From Bacteroidota bacterium (GTDB lineage: Bacteria > Bacteroidota > Bacteroidia > Flavobacteriales > Weeksellaceae), in contig JAEWIR010000039.1 in NCBI GenBank assembly GCA_023386965.1, positions 1 to 64,000 on the forward strand: a stretch of 64,000 nucleotides of DNA, read 5' to 3'. Below the pieces are notes generated by a model that made no database searches, had not been told where the DNA came from, and saw only the letters and a program-made list of their open reading frames with translations. This document shows positions 8,258 through 16,995 of the stretch, in pieces. A program made the translations under genes and the position numbers. Position 1 is the stretch's first letter, and each line of letters opens with the position of its first letter.

Positions 8258-9358
8258 ATGAAAAGAAAATTTTTTTTAACTGATTTCGAAAAAAGGAAAA
8301 CACCAATTATTTTAACAGGTATTGCCCTTACTGCATTGGTTCTTGTTTTAACTTTTACTTGGCTGGCAGGTCTGATAGGGCAACGTATTACCACTAAAAC
8401 ATTTTTAAGCAATACCCCAGAATCATTTCCGGCAGGGTATCGTAGAGCTCACGGCAAAGGTATCTGCTTTGAAGGTACTTTCCACGCATCTGGAGATGCT
8501 GTGGAATTATCTGTAGCGCAGGTATTCGAACAGAAGAAGGTTCCTGCAATTGGTCGTTTTTCCTTGGGTACCGGCAATCCATATGCTCCGGATAATTCCA
8601 GCCGTACAGTAAGTATGGCTTTGATGCTGACTTCCAATGATGGCGAACAATGGAGAATGAAATTAAATAATAAACCCTTTTTCGGTACTCGCGATGCCAT
8701 AGGGTTTCTAAAACAAGTTGAAGCTTTTAAGCCCCAGCCCAAAACAGGAAAGCCTGATCCTAAAAAAATTGCAGCTTTTCTTAAAGAATACCCTGAAGCC
8801 AAAAAGTCTATGGAATATGATGCGAAGGCACCGTGGACCAAAAGTTTTGCAGGTTCAGAATATTATGTTATAAATGCATTTCTATTAATTGATTCTAGTG
8901 GAAAAGAACATCCAGTTCGCTGGTCAATGCGTCCACACGCTCCATTTGTTTCGATGAATGCGGAGGAGAGAGAAAAAGCTGGACCAAATTATTTATTTGA
9001 CGAATTGAAAAAGCGACTTGAAAAAGCACCCCTTTATTGGGATCTGGTATTAACTATCGCTGAGCCCGGAGACCCTGTTAACGATCCTTCCCGCCAATGG
9101 CCTGCAAACCGTAAACAGATCATTGCTGGAACTTTGGAAGTTAATCGTGTTTATGACCAGGAAGAAGGTGGATGCAGGGACATTAACTTTGATCCAACGC
9201 TCGTACCTAAAGGAATTGCGCTGTCTGATGACCCAGTTTTAGCGGCTAGGGCAGGAATCTATTCCCATTCGTACAATGACAGGGTGAGGGAGATTGGCTA
9301 TGGTAAAGCGACCGATGCAGTAGGCAAATCAAAAAAAGACGATTCTAAAAGCAAATAA
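8258..9358 (+). CDS. Catalase-related peroxidase (SrpA type), membrane-anchored
   Basis: The 366-residue protein begins with one hydrophobic segment (about residues 15-38, PIILTGIALTALVLVLTFTW), so it is likely anchored in the inner membrane and faces the periplasm. The remainder is a mini-catalase of the SrpA subgroup: the distal-haem region GYRRAHGKGICFEGTF carries the catalytic His, FSLGTGNP follows, and the proximal-side tyrosine region is near RAGIYSHSYNDR. Members act as haem peroxidases rather than full catalases. The stop overlaps the ATG of the cytochrome b561 gene by 1 nt (TAATG), matching the srpA-cytochrome b pairing seen in other bacteria. ATG 8258 is chosen over a TTG 15 nt upstream. 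Confidence 0.88.
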   Translation: MKRKFFLTDFEKRKTPIILTGIALTALVLVLTFTWLAGLIGQRITTKTFLSNTPESFPAGYRRAHGKGICFEGTFHASGDAVELSVAQVFEQKKVPAIGRFSLGTGNPYAPDNSSRTVSMALMLTSNDGEQWRMKLNNKPFFGTRDAIGFLKQVEAFKPQPKTGKPDPKKIAAFLKEYPEAKKSMEYDAKAPWTKSFAGSEYYVINAFLLIDSSGKEHPVRWSMRPHAPFVSMNAEEREKAGPNYLFDELKKRLEKAPLYWDLVLTIAEPGDPVNDPSRQWPANRKQIIAGTLEVNRVYDQEEGGCRDINFDPTLVPKGIALSDDPVLAARAGIYSHSYNDRVREIGYGKATDAVGKSKKDDSKSK

Positions 9359-9951
9359 TGATGAATAATAAAAAGCTGACTCAAGTGTATCCAACATCTT
9401 TTAATATTACTGCGAGAATACTACACTGGCTGATGGCCACAATGATATTAACAATGTTATTCGTTGGAGTAGGAATGATGACATCATTAACATTAAGACC
9501 TTGGCTGTTAAACCTGCATATACCCTTGGGAGTAGCGGTACTGCTGTTGGCTATTGTTCGTCTGATCAATCGCTTACTCACACCTGTTCCACAGCTTCCG
9601 GATCAAATGCCGGGCTGGCAGAAATATATTGCTACGATACTGCATTGGGTATTTTATGTACTGATGTTTGCACTGCCTCTCTCCGGCTGGGCGCAACTGT
9701 CTTCCGGTGGCTTTTCTGTGAGGCTTTACGCGGGCTTACACCTTCCTCCAATGTTGGCACAAAATCCAACTTCTCATGCCTTATTGCACGATTTGCACCG
9801 AATAATGGCGTGGTCGTTCTTCTTTATGGTCGTTGGACATCTTTCTGCAGCATTGATTCACGGCTTTATTTACAGGGACAACATTTTGCGATCAATGACA
9901 TTGCAAAAAAAGCAAACTGATAATTCTGAAGAAATCTGTTCTGAACAATAA
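9358..9951 (+). CDS. Cytochrome b561 family membrane protein
   Basis: The 197-residue protein has four membrane helices with the His pattern of the prokaryotic b561/CybB family: RILHWLMA, LLNLHIPLG, ILHWVFYVLMFALPLSGW and LHDLHRIMAW...GHLSAALIHG. These histidines should ligate two haem b groups and pass electrons across the inner membrane. Translational coupling to the SrpA-type peroxidase suggests that it supplies electrons, probably from quinol, for peroxide reduction in the periplasm. This partnership is inferred from context. Confidence 0.9.
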   Translation: MMNNKKLTQVYPTSFNITARILHWLMATMILTMLFVGVGMMTSLTLRPWLLNLHIPLGVAVLLLAIVRLINRLLTPVPQLPDQMPGWQKYIATILHWVFYVLMFALPLSGWAQLSSGGFSVRLYAGLHLPPMLAQNPTSHALLHDLHRIMAWSFFFMVVGHLSAALIHGFIYRDNILRSMTLQKKQTDNSEEICSEQ

Positions 9952-10064
9952 ACTTAGAGCCACCAAGGTGATATCAAAGTAAAAGTCTTTGTATATTTAG
10001 ATTATCATTTTTGTAATCAAAAATGGATTTTATATAAGTCGATCGTAACCCAGTAATATCTATT

Positions 10065-11165
10065 ATGAAGAAAGAACAAAATACATTTTTAAATAACCGC
10101 TGGAAACGTATACTGATTGTATGTTTCGCATTTTTAATGATGTATCTTATTTCATTTATCATCGATCCGTTCTCTATTTACTGGGGCAATTTTTTTAAAA
10201 GAAATTGGACGAAAATGATAGGAGATTTTGCAGTGTCCTTTATATTTTGTTTTATTGTATCAGAGGTAAGTATTCTCATTAGCAATAAGTTTAACAGGAG
10301 TGTTCCCTGGACCAATTATCCAGGAAAACGTTTTATGATTGAAATATTTCTGAATCTTTTTGTGATACTTGCAGTACAACTAATTATCAGTTTGTTAAAA
10401 TCGAGGATGTATGGAAAACCTCTGACTTTCGGATTTGGGCCTGGAGGATCGGTCGAAGAGGCTAGAGGAATGATACAATGGCTTGTCGTCAGCACTATTA
10501 TTGCACTATTTATCGTCGGAATTCATATTGGGAATTATCTTATATCCAATTGGAAAAATGAGGCTTTAAAAGCTTCTGAGCTTAAGCAGGTGGCATTGGA
10601 TGCTGAATTACAGTCACTAAAACTTCAGATAGATCCACATTTTGTATTTAATAATCTGAGTGTATTGTCTGAGACAATTCTCAAAGACCAGATGCTGGGA
10701 TATAAATATGCTGAGAACTTTTCCCGCATTTACCGATATCTTCTTGTAAACGCTAAAAAAGATATTATTACGCTGGAACAGGAGCTTAAATTTTTAGAAT
10801 CTTACCAATTTCTTATTGAGCACCGATTTTCTAATGGCGTACAGTTTCATATCTCTGCAGATGAGTCATCAAAAATTCTTCTAATGCCCCCTCTTACCTT
10901 GCAGCTCCTTGTAGAAAATGCATTAAAGCACAATAAAACAAGCCGAAAAGAACCTCTAATGGTATGGATCATTACTGACAAAGCACAAACATTGACAGTT
11001 GAAAATAATATGCTGCCATTTGCAAAAGTGCAAGACTCTTTAGGAATAGGATTAAGCAATATAGTGAGAAGGTATCAATTGCTGTCAGATCGGCCGGTTG
11101 AGATAAGTAAAGCCAATAATTGTTTTAAAGTGACCATACCACTTCTTAGCTATGATGACAAGTAG
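10065..11165 (+). CDS. LytS/YehU-type sensor histidine kinase
   Basis: Residues 1 to about 165 hold four membrane segments: ILIVCFAFLMMYLISFII, AVSFIFCFIVSEVSILI, LNLFVILAVQLIISLL and WLVVSTIIALFIVGIHI. The cytoplasmic part has the His_kinase (PF06580-like) motif LQIDPHFVFNNL, with the phospho-accepting His at about residue 190. A short ATPase domain with the N-box LLVENALKHN and a GIGLSNI G-box follows. The class pairs with LytTR response regulators, and here the regulator gene overlaps by 14 nt. The signal sensed is unknown. No target is evident, although the peroxidase operon lies just upstream on the same strand. Confidence 0.9.
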   Translation: MKKEQNTFLNNRWKRILIVCFAFLMMYLISFIIDPFSIYWGNFFKRNWTKMIGDFAVSFIFCFIVSEVSILISNKFNRSVPWTNYPGKRFMIEIFLNLFVILAVQLIISLLKSRMYGKPLTFGFGPGGSVEEARGMIQWLVVSTIIALFIVGIHIGNYLISNWKNEALKASELKQVALDAELQSLKLQIDPHFVFNNLSVLSETILKDQMLGYKYAENFSRIYRYLLVNAKKDIITLEQELKFLESYQFLIEHRFSNGVQFHISADESSKILLMPPLTLQLLVENALKHNKTSRKEPLMVWIITDKAQTLTVENNMLPFAKVQDSLGIGLSNIVRRYQLLSDRPVEISKANNCFKVTIPLLSYDDK

Positions 11166-11910
11166 GATTTTAATTATAGAAGACGAAATTCCCAATGCAG
11201 AAAGACTCGTTCGTCTGCTTGGTAAAGTAAGACCGAATGCAGAAATATTAGCTGTAATTGAAAGCGTTGCGGAAAGTATCCGGTGGTTCAATGAAAATGA
11301 ACAGCCAGATGTTGTGATGATGGACATCAGGCTGTCTGATGGATTAAGTTTTGAAATTTTCGAGAATACAAAAGTGTTATGCCCTGTGATTTTTACCACT
11401 GCATATGATGAATATGCGGTTAAAGCGTTCAGGTATAACAGTGTTTTTTATCTTTTGAAGCCTATTGACCAGGATGAACTGAGTTTGGCTATAGCTAAGC
11501 TCGAAGCAAAGACGATCGTAAACATTGATCGTATTTTATTGGAAACTCTTTTAACTTCTCTAAAACCAAAAGGTTACAGGAGTCGTTTTCTGATATCGTA
11601 TAGAGAAAATTATAATTCTGTACTGGTGCAGGATATCTCATACTTCTATTCAGAATTTAAAATTACCAAGGCCAGGCTGGTAAATGGTGATAATATAGTT
11701 GTGCCCGAAACTTTGGAAGAATTGGAACAGCAACTTGATCCAAATCTTTTTTTCAGAGCTAATAGGCAGTATATTATACATGTTGATTCTATTCTTCAGG
11801 TCAGTAATTATTTTAAAGGTAAGCTTAAAGTAAAACTTAAAAAATTCGATGGGGCAATTATGATAAGTCGCGAAAAATCTACACAATTCAAGGGTTGGAT
11901 CGGTTACTGA
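11152..11910 (+). CDS. LytTR-family response regulator
   Basis: The 252-residue protein has an N-terminal receiver domain (residues 1-120: IEDE acidic pocket, phosphorylated Asp in VVMMDIRLSDG near residue 58, KPID lysine loop). A C-terminal LytTR DNA-binding domain follows (about 140-250: RFLISYRENYNSV, DISYFYSE, FFRANRQYIIHVDSI). It should bind DNA as a dimer after phosphorylation by the upstream kinase. The start codon lies inside the kinase gene, giving a 14-nt overlap. ATG 11155 is an equally possible start, one codon later. Confidence 0.92.
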   Translation: MMTSRILIIEDEIPNAERLVRLLGKVRPNAEILAVIESVAESIRWFNENEQPDVVMMDIRLSDGLSFEIFENTKVLCPVIFTTAYDEYAVKAFRYNSVFYLLKPIDQDELSLAIAKLEAKTIVNIDRILLETLLTSLKPKGYRSRFLISYRENYNSVLVQDISYFYSEFKITKARLVNGDNIVVPETLEELEQQLDPNLFFRANRQYIIHVDSILQVSNYFKGKLKVKLKKFDGAIMISREKSTQFKGWIGY

Positions 11911-12242
11911 TCAAGAGATTTTCTTTCTAGTAACAGCATTTTACAAATTGAGGCCTATACCGATAATATATTTTGATGCAGAAAAATCAGATATCTTAAA
12001 GATATTTCAATTACTCGGAATTTATCTCACATTACTTTTTAATAGATATAGAAACATATTTTGTCCAAAGAATAGAAGCATCTGAAGCAAAATTTATTAT
12101 TAAACGTTCTATGATAGATGACTACCAAAGGATAGAGTATGTCGTTGCAGACTATCCTTACCGATGCGAAGAAGTAATGTTACCGATGGAAAGGTAGGAC
12201 AAAGAACAGCAGAGCAAATTATTGTCTACTTCAGGTAGCTTT
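11911..12242. other. Degenerate non-coding stretch before the first small palindromic element
   Basis: No intact gene is seen. Short open frames exist (for example near 12100-12230), but none is recognisable and all are broken by stops. The composition is AT-rich like the Rhs remnants that follow, so this may be decayed accessory DNA. No terminator for the LytTR operon is obvious. Confidence 0.4.
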
Positions 12243-12539
12243 CCCCGCTGCGCAAAGTCTCCCGACTTTGAGCAAATTTCTTCTGCTTAACATTCCATAG
12301 AGGTTTATCTTTGATCATAGAAGAGCTCCGCTGCCGCGCTAAATCGAAGATTTGACCAAGTTAATCCATTGTGTGGTTAACATATGAAATCAAAAATTAT
12401 TCGTGCATATTTCACGTAGTGGAAGATTAGATGTGTTTGAAATTTAACAATTTGCAACTATTGGTAGTAAGAAGATATTGGGAACGGCTCAAAGTCAGGA
12501 AATCGAAGATTCGACGAAGTCAGACTTTTCGCAGCGGGG
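12243..12539. mobile_element. Small non-autonomous RAYT-derived palindromic element, copy 1
   Basis: The 297-bp unit starts with CCCCGCTGCGCAAAGTC and ends with its inverted counterpart (GACTTTTCGCAGCGGGG), so the termini are inverted repeats of about 17 bp plus an inner GCTCAAAGTC arm that makes each end a hairpin. It shares with the RAYT element at 7103-7942 the TTTATCTTTGATCA box, the AAAATTATTCGTGCAT/TTTCACGTAGTGGAA segment and the right-end arm, but has no transposase. It is best read as an internal-deletion derivative (MITE-like). The end loop is enlarged by an AATCGAAGATT insert relative to the RAYT element. Confidence 0.72.
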
Positions 12540-12634
12540 GTAGTAACGGGAGGTACCAAGCAATTACTGGCCGAAGCATTTTTGATAATGCTGATGCGTA
12601 ATTTAATCAACATGGATATTATATTCCTTAATAT

Positions 12635-13009
12635 ATGAATATCATAAAATTTATTGATTACTTAATATTCCATTTGAACTGCCTTTATAAGAGGATGGAT
12701 ACATTTAAGGATAGGAGTAGAAGTATAGAGAAGCTGTGGCTTTGTGTCATACTTTCAATATTTATAACTCTAATGCTGTCAAGCATAGACAATATATTTC
12801 TTAACAATAACTTAATTTCAATTAATGAATATATATTCTTTATATTATATCCTATACTGTTGGTGCTTAATTATTATTTATTTATAAAATCAGAGAGATT
12901 CTTAGATTATGGTTTTAGAGAAAGTTTTATTGGGTATTTGATAATATTTCTGTTAATTATTATAATGATATTTTTAATGCTGCAAGTGGAGCCAATAGTA
13001 AGACGATGA
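12635..13009 (+). CDS. Small membrane protein, likely orphan immunity protein (family A)
   Basis: The 124-residue protein begins MNIIKF and has two to three membrane helices (LWLCVILSIFITLMLSS, YIFFILYPILLVLNYYLF, FIGYLIIFLLIIIMIFLML). Its start and layout match the two proteins encoded at 15647-16069 and 16244-16669. Those directly follow Rhs tip coding sequence, so all three are proposed to be related immunity proteins. A short open tail ending at 12631 (reading GYYIP) lies 3 nt upstream and may be the last piece of the cognate toxin, cut off by the palindromic element at 12243-12539. Function is inferred from position only. Confidence 0.5.
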   Translation: MNIIKFIDYLIFHLNCLYKRMDTFKDRSRSIEKLWLCVILSIFITLMLSSIDNIFLNNNLISINEYIFFILYPILLVLNYYLFIKSERFLDYGFRESFIGYLIIFLLIIIMIFLMLQVEPIVRR

Positions 13010-13047
13010 AAGTAAGATAGCTACTGAGCGGGCCAGATCTTCTTTAG

Positions 13048-14169
13048 TATGAAAGTCTTTACACCTATCTCTGTGGCAATGACCTAAAAAGCAACGATCT
13101 TTATCCTTTCGGTATTAGTTTTGTGAGAAATGAAGAAGAGGATTCTAAGTATGGAGCCGGCAGTTTCTATAATTACAAGTACAACGGAAAGGAACTGCAG
13201 GATACAGGTCTGTACGATTATGGGTGGCGGCAGTATATGCCGGAACTGGGACGGTGGAACGGCATGGATCAGTTAAGCGAGATGTATAGCAGTGCCAGCC
13301 CTTTTGCGTATGTATTAAACAATCCTGTGATGCTTATAGATCCCGATGGAAGATGTCCAAACAGACCAGAAGGAGAATTGTGTCCGGATGCTCCGGGTGG
13401 AACAAATAATCCTATAGATATTGAGGAGGTAGTTGTAAGGCCAAAGCCAAAATCCAATGCAATTGCATCGGATCCATTTCCAACCAGCGATTATTTAGGC
13501 TGGAACTGGGGACTTGGAGGTTCTTCCGGAACCTCTGGATCACGTCCTGGCGGTTCATCGGGCAGTTCGGGCGGCGGTCTTGGAGGCGGATTTTATGTGG
13601 GTGGTGGATACAGAACACCGGAGATTTCAATATCCAATAGGCCTACGTTTAGACCCAAATATTCACATGATGGGTATGAGTATGCCATGAAGTTAATAGA
13701 TGCAATTGAAGGTGCTATTGGTACAATTGAAAGTGCGAAATTTGCTCTGCACAAAGAGGTGCTGCGCTTCAACTAAAACGCAGCTTACAAATGGAGTAGC
13801 CCACTAAAACAGATGAAGAACGGACAAAGCTATTGGAATAATAACTTTGTAAAAGCAGCACGCACTAACCATCTGACCTCACTGAAGACAATTAGTAGTA
13901 AGGCACCAGGAGGTATTTTGGTCGCGGCGGATATAGCTCTGTCGGCAGAATTGAAGCCGTCACATGCAATAAATTCAGCGATGATAGTTGCCTCCTTTAC
14001 TGGAGTAGGAAGCGTTGTCGCGGGAGTTTGGTTTATTGCTGACAATGGTGTTGGAATCTACAATTACTTTGATGATCATCAAGAAGGGTTTTACACGCTC
14101 TCCGATGTTATTGATGATAGTGATTTCGGAAGCAAAATCACGATTGAAATGTATAATGGAATTTATTGA
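13048..14169 (+). pseudogene. Orphan Rhs C-terminal tip with an in-frame stop
   Basis: The frame opens at 13048 after a TAG and encodes the end of an Rhs core: LYPFGISF, YKYNGKELQDTGLYDYG, then YMPELGRWNGMDQLSEMY and LNNPVMLIDPDG. A Gly/Ser linker (SSGTSGS, GSSGSSGGGLGGGF) and a variable tip follow. A TAA at 13774-13776 interrupts the frame, and the same frame then continues to 14169 with a Gly-rich hydrophobic region (GGILVAADIALS, ASFTGVGSVVAGVWF). One CAA-to-TAA change would explain the stop. There is no N-terminal Rhs part, so this is a displaced tip, not a working protein. GTG 13123 could start a 217-residue fragment. The toxic activity of the tip is not recognised. Confidence 0.7.
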
Positions 14170-14177
14170 TATAACAA

Positions 14178-14795
14178 ATGATTAGAAGTATTTTTTTGTT
14201 GAAAAGTTTAATATGGTTTATTTTCATGTTAATATTGGCATTATTTGGTTTGATATTTTATGTCTGTGAGCCAATCGTTAATAATGATGTTGGTAGAGAT
14301 GATTGGTTATTCATCTTATTTTTTTCGTGCCTTGTTTTTTTCATCATCTACCTTATAAAGGAATTTAAATTTTTAATTATAGATACTCGAAACGAAAAGC
14401 ACTTCTTTTATTTTCGTTCCATATTCCACCCTTTTGGAAAAACCCTTTATTTCAAAGACTACACAGGCATTTATAAAACTACTGAAAGCGGAAGTGGCGG
14501 AACTTATGAGGTAGTTTATCTTGTAGACCATAACAATATTACCCAATTTAAGATTATGGGTCTGTACTACAAAAATAAGGACGAGATCATTGCAGCGATT
14601 CCACTTCCCGAAATAAAAAGAAATCTGTCAGGAAAGGAATACCTGAAGCTAATGTTTACCGGTAGGGCGAACCTCTCCAAAATAAAAGACAAGAAGAATA
14701 CAGACAGCAAAATTGCTTTCTATTTTAAAGTTTTTAGTGCAGTTACAATCCTTATTTTTGTGATTGGAATGCTTGTTAGAGTTTTTTCTAGATAG
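14178..14795 (+). CDS. Membrane protein, putative immunity partner of the preceding Rhs tip
   Basis: The 205-residue protein has two N-terminal membrane helices (LIWFIFMLILALFGLIFYV and WLFILFFSCLVFFIIYLI), a soluble middle with PH-like beta character (DYTGIYKTTESG...YEVVYLVDHNNITQFKIMG) and one C-terminal helix (VFSAVTILIFVIGMLVRV). It starts 8 nt after the tip reading frame ends. A small gene directly after an Rhs C-terminus is the standard place for an immunity gene, and membrane immunity proteins suit a tip acting at the inner membrane. No named family is recognised, and it is not similar to the MNIIKF family nearby. Confidence 0.5.
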   Translation: MIRSIFLLKSLIWFIFMLILALFGLIFYVCEPIVNNDVGRDDWLFILFFSCLVFFIIYLIKEFKFLIIDTRNEKHFFYFRSIFHPFGKTLYFKDYTGIYKTTESGSGGTYEVVYLVDHNNITQFKIMGLYYKNKDEIIAAIPLPEIKRNLSGKEYLKLMFTGRANLSKIKDKKNTDSKIAFYFKVFSAVTILIFVIGMLVRVFSR

Positions 14796-14817
14796 TTATT
14801 ATTAATTTTTCTACTTG

Positions 14818-15660
14818 TATATGCCGTAACTCGGCCGGTGGAACGGCATGGATCAGTTAAGTGAGATGTATTTAAGCACAAGCCCGCACGCGTACGTTGC
14901 GAATAATCTTATTACCTTTTTGGACCCTGATGGAAGATGTTTATCCAACCTTGCAGGTGAGTTTGAAGATCCAAATTGTGCAGCAGATATTGAAGAGGTT
15001 ATTATAGTAAAACCAAAATCTAATATAATTGCAGCGGATCCATTTCCGACCGGCGATTATTTAGGCTGGAACTGGGGATTTGGAGGTTCTTCCGGAACCT
15101 CTGGTTCAGGTCCTGCCGGTTCATCGGGCAGTTCGGAAAGGGGTCTTGGAGGTGGCTTCAATGGGGTTGGTGGATATAGAACACCTGAGAGTAATGTTGT
15201 TCCCCAACCTCAAGTTACCCCAACTATGAGTGATTTTGATTGGGATCGAGTGGTTGAATTGTTAACTAATCCCGCAACTGATGGCATTATTAATGGATCT
15301 TCGGCTTTAGTAGCTCGAGGTTTAAAGAATTGGGACACAGCGTCTACAATTGTTAAAACAAAAGTAATTGTAGAAACGATAGGTACCAAAACACCCTTTT
15401 CTGCCCAAACACTGAAAAATGCGTCGCCTTATTTGAAATGGGGAGGCAGGGTTGTAGGTGCTCTGGGTATTTTCAATACTGGTCTTGATTGGCGTAACGG
15501 AGAAATTTCCGCGTCACGTGCTGGTCTTGATACCGCGATGGGAATTATAGGCTTTATGGGTCCTGGTGGCGCGGTTATCTCTCTAACTTATTTCGGTAGT
15601 GTCGCCCTTTATGAACATTTTTATGTTAACCAATTCTTTTCAAAAGATGAATTTTATTAA
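14818..15660 (+). pseudogene. Orphan Rhs C-terminal tip, second copy of the core junction
   Basis: Similarity to the first tip begins abruptly at TATATGCCG. The core motif there carries TAA where the first copy has GAA (YMP-stop-LGRWNGMDQ), so the fragment can only be translated from the ATG at 14848 (270 residues, 14848-15660). It keeps DQLSEMY, YVANN, FLDPDG, the linker (SSGTSGSGPAGSSGSS, GLGGGF) and a new tip with a Gly-rich hydrophobic end (GGRVVGALGIF, GIIGFMGPGGAVISLTYFGSVALYEHF). The last 14 nt overlap the following immunity-like gene. Without the Rhs shell it is probably not delivered, but the tip domain itself is intact. Confidence 0.65.
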
Positions 15661-16069
15661 TTTTTTTAGGCTGCTTATATATCATATTTACATTTATTAT
15701 ATGAAAGTTGATGATCATAATAAGCCATTAGCTAAGTTCACTACTATGTTAATATTTACCTTAATCGGTGGCTTCCTGGTTGTTAGTACATATGATCTTA
15801 TTTTTCAGTTTAGAGAAGCAGCATACACAAATATGGAGGACAAGTATTACAGAATGTTGTTTGTTATTATTGCAAGCTTCATCAGTATCTATCTTTACAA
15901 GGAAGGATTTACAGACTTAGATAAATCGACACACTACCATAGAAAATATTATATTTATTTTATCCTCCTGGTACTTATCACTGCCGCTCTGACAATTTGG
16001 TCGGGTTCTGTCAGCAGGGAAAGAATCTTTGAAAATGAAAAATACGGGAAAAGCATACCTAAATCATAG
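15647..16069 (+). CDS. Small membrane protein, putative immunity protein (family A)
   Basis: The 140-residue protein starts MNFINFFRLLIYHIYIY inside the last codons of the preceding Rhs tip (14-nt overlap). It has three to four membrane helices (TMLIFTLIGGFLVVSTYDLIF, MLFVIIASFISIYLY, IYFILLVLITAALTIWSG). It is paralogous to the product at 16244-16669: shared start, HYHRKYYIYFI versus DYHTKYYIYFI, and a C-terminal SRERI-type motif. An upstream in-frame ATG at 15599 exists but would extend the protein deep into the tip. Position and paralogy support immunity to the tip. No experiment is known to me. Confidence 0.58.
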   Translation: MNFINFFRLLIYHIYIYYMKVDDHNKPLAKFTTMLIFTLIGGFLVVSTYDLIFQFREAAYTNMEDKYYRMLFVIIASFISIYLYKEGFTDLDKSTHYHRKYYIYFILLVLITAALTIWSGSVSRERIFENEKYGKSIPKS

Positions 16070-16173
16070 GTTTTAGAAATCAGCTCATCACTGTGCATAT
16101 ATGGAAGACTACATATGGCTTGTTACTTTTGCTGCCGCACTAAGATAGTGGGCTCTCAGACGACAGAACAGTA

Positions 16174-16257
16174 ATAACTCTAACTTATTTCGGTAGTGTC
16201 GCACTCTTTGACCATTATACTGGTAATGAATTCCTTTCAAGAGATGAATATTATTAA
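16174..16257 (+). pseudogene. Rhs tip remnant (last ~27 codons)
   Basis: The frame reads LTYFGSVALFDHY then NEFLSRDEYY and stop, closely matching the end of the previous tip (LTYFGSVALYEHF...FFSKDEFY). A 23-nt block is identical between 15583-15605 and 16180-16202. Everything upstream of the remnant is unrelated or decayed. Its final 14 nt overlap the next immunity-like gene exactly as in the intact tip. Confidence 0.65.
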
Positions 16258-16669
16258 ATTTTCTAGATTTCTGTTTTTTCATGTCTACCTATATTTTTAT
16301 AAAGTGGACAATGAAAGCAATGTGTCGGCGAAAGTTGCTACATGGTTAGTTTTCACGCTACTGTGCAGTATATTTATTTTTAATTCCTACAACATTATAA
16401 ATCAATTTACAGATAAAAGCTTTAGCAGTATATCCTTACGAGGGTATGTGGTTATCTATTGTATAGTGGGACCTATAATGGCTGTTTACACATATTTTGA
16501 GAATTTTAGTGATTTTAATACATTTAGCGATTATCACACCAAATATTATATTTATTTTATCGCTGTTGTATTGTTTACAATAAGTCTACTATATTATTCA
16601 TCCTATAATAGCAGGGGAAGAATTTCTCAGGAAAGGGTAAAGAATGAACGAATTGTGCCATTGGTATAG
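16244..16669 (+). CDS. Small membrane protein, putative immunity protein (family A)
   Basis: The 141-residue protein starts MNIIKFSRFLFFHVYLY and has several membrane helices (ATWLVFTLLCSIFIFNSY, VVIYCIVGPIMAVYTYF, YIYFIAVVLFTISLLYYSS). It is the closest relative in the window to the product at 15647-16069, sharing the start, the YHTKYYIYFI segment and the charged end (SRGRISQERV). It follows only a remnant of an Rhs tip, so it is an orphan immunity candidate. Kept open despite loss of its toxin, it could still protect against siblings carrying that tip; this is inference. Confidence 0.55.
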   Translation: MNIIKFSRFLFFHVYLYFYKVDNESNVSAKVATWLVFTLLCSIFIFNSYNIINQFTDKSFSSISLRGYVVIYCIVGPIMAVYTYFENFSDFNTFSDYHTKYYIYFIAVVLFTISLLYYSSYNSRGRISQERVKNERIVPLV

Positions 16670-16673
16670 CTGC

Positions 16674-16704
16674 TAGTGGAAAATTTGCTCTTCACAACGA
16701 GGTG
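16674..16704 (+). pseudogene. Rhs tip remnant cut by a palindromic element
   Basis: The reading ASGKFALHNEV resembles SAKFALHKEV in the first tip (about 13733-13766). It stops at base 16704, where the second small palindromic element begins. Only about ten codons remain. Confidence 0.5.
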
Positions 16705-16995
16705 CCCCGTTGCGCAAAGTCTTCCGACTGTGAGCAAATTTCTTCTCCTGAACATTCTTTAAAGATTTATCTTTGATCAAATCATAACCCCGCTACACAC
16801 TAAATCGAAGATATGACGAAGTTAATCCTTTGTGTGGTTAACATATGAAATCAAAAATTATTCTTGTATAATTCACCTAGTGAAAGATCAACTGTGTTTG
16901 AAATTTAAAAATAAGGAGGCATAAATAGTAAGAAGATATTGGCAACGGCTCAAAGTCAGGAAATCGAAGATTCGATGAGGTAAGACTTTGCGAAG
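16705..16995. mobile_element. Small non-autonomous RAYT-derived palindromic element, copy 2
   Basis: This ~291-bp unit has the same plan as 12243-12539: left end CCCCGTTGCGCAAAGTC with inner arm GACTGTGAGC, a TTTATCTTTGATCA box, a shared stretch of about 30 nt around TTAACATATGAAATC, a decayed TTCACCTAGTGAA hairpin, and a right end of GCTCAAAGTC ... GACTTTGCG. The right end is shorter than in copy 1, lacking the CAGCGGGG tail. No coding sequence is present. The two copies and the RAYT element form one family. Confidence 0.7.

Noticed and set aside
9501..9920. 139-codon open frame inside the cytochrome b561 gene
   Set aside because: It lies in another frame of a clear membrane cytochrome gene and has no family character.
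12243..12539. Possible CRISPR-like or tRNA-like structure in the hairpin-rich repeat
   Set aside because: There is no regular repeat-spacer pattern and no cloverleaf; end hairpins matching the RAYT element explain it.
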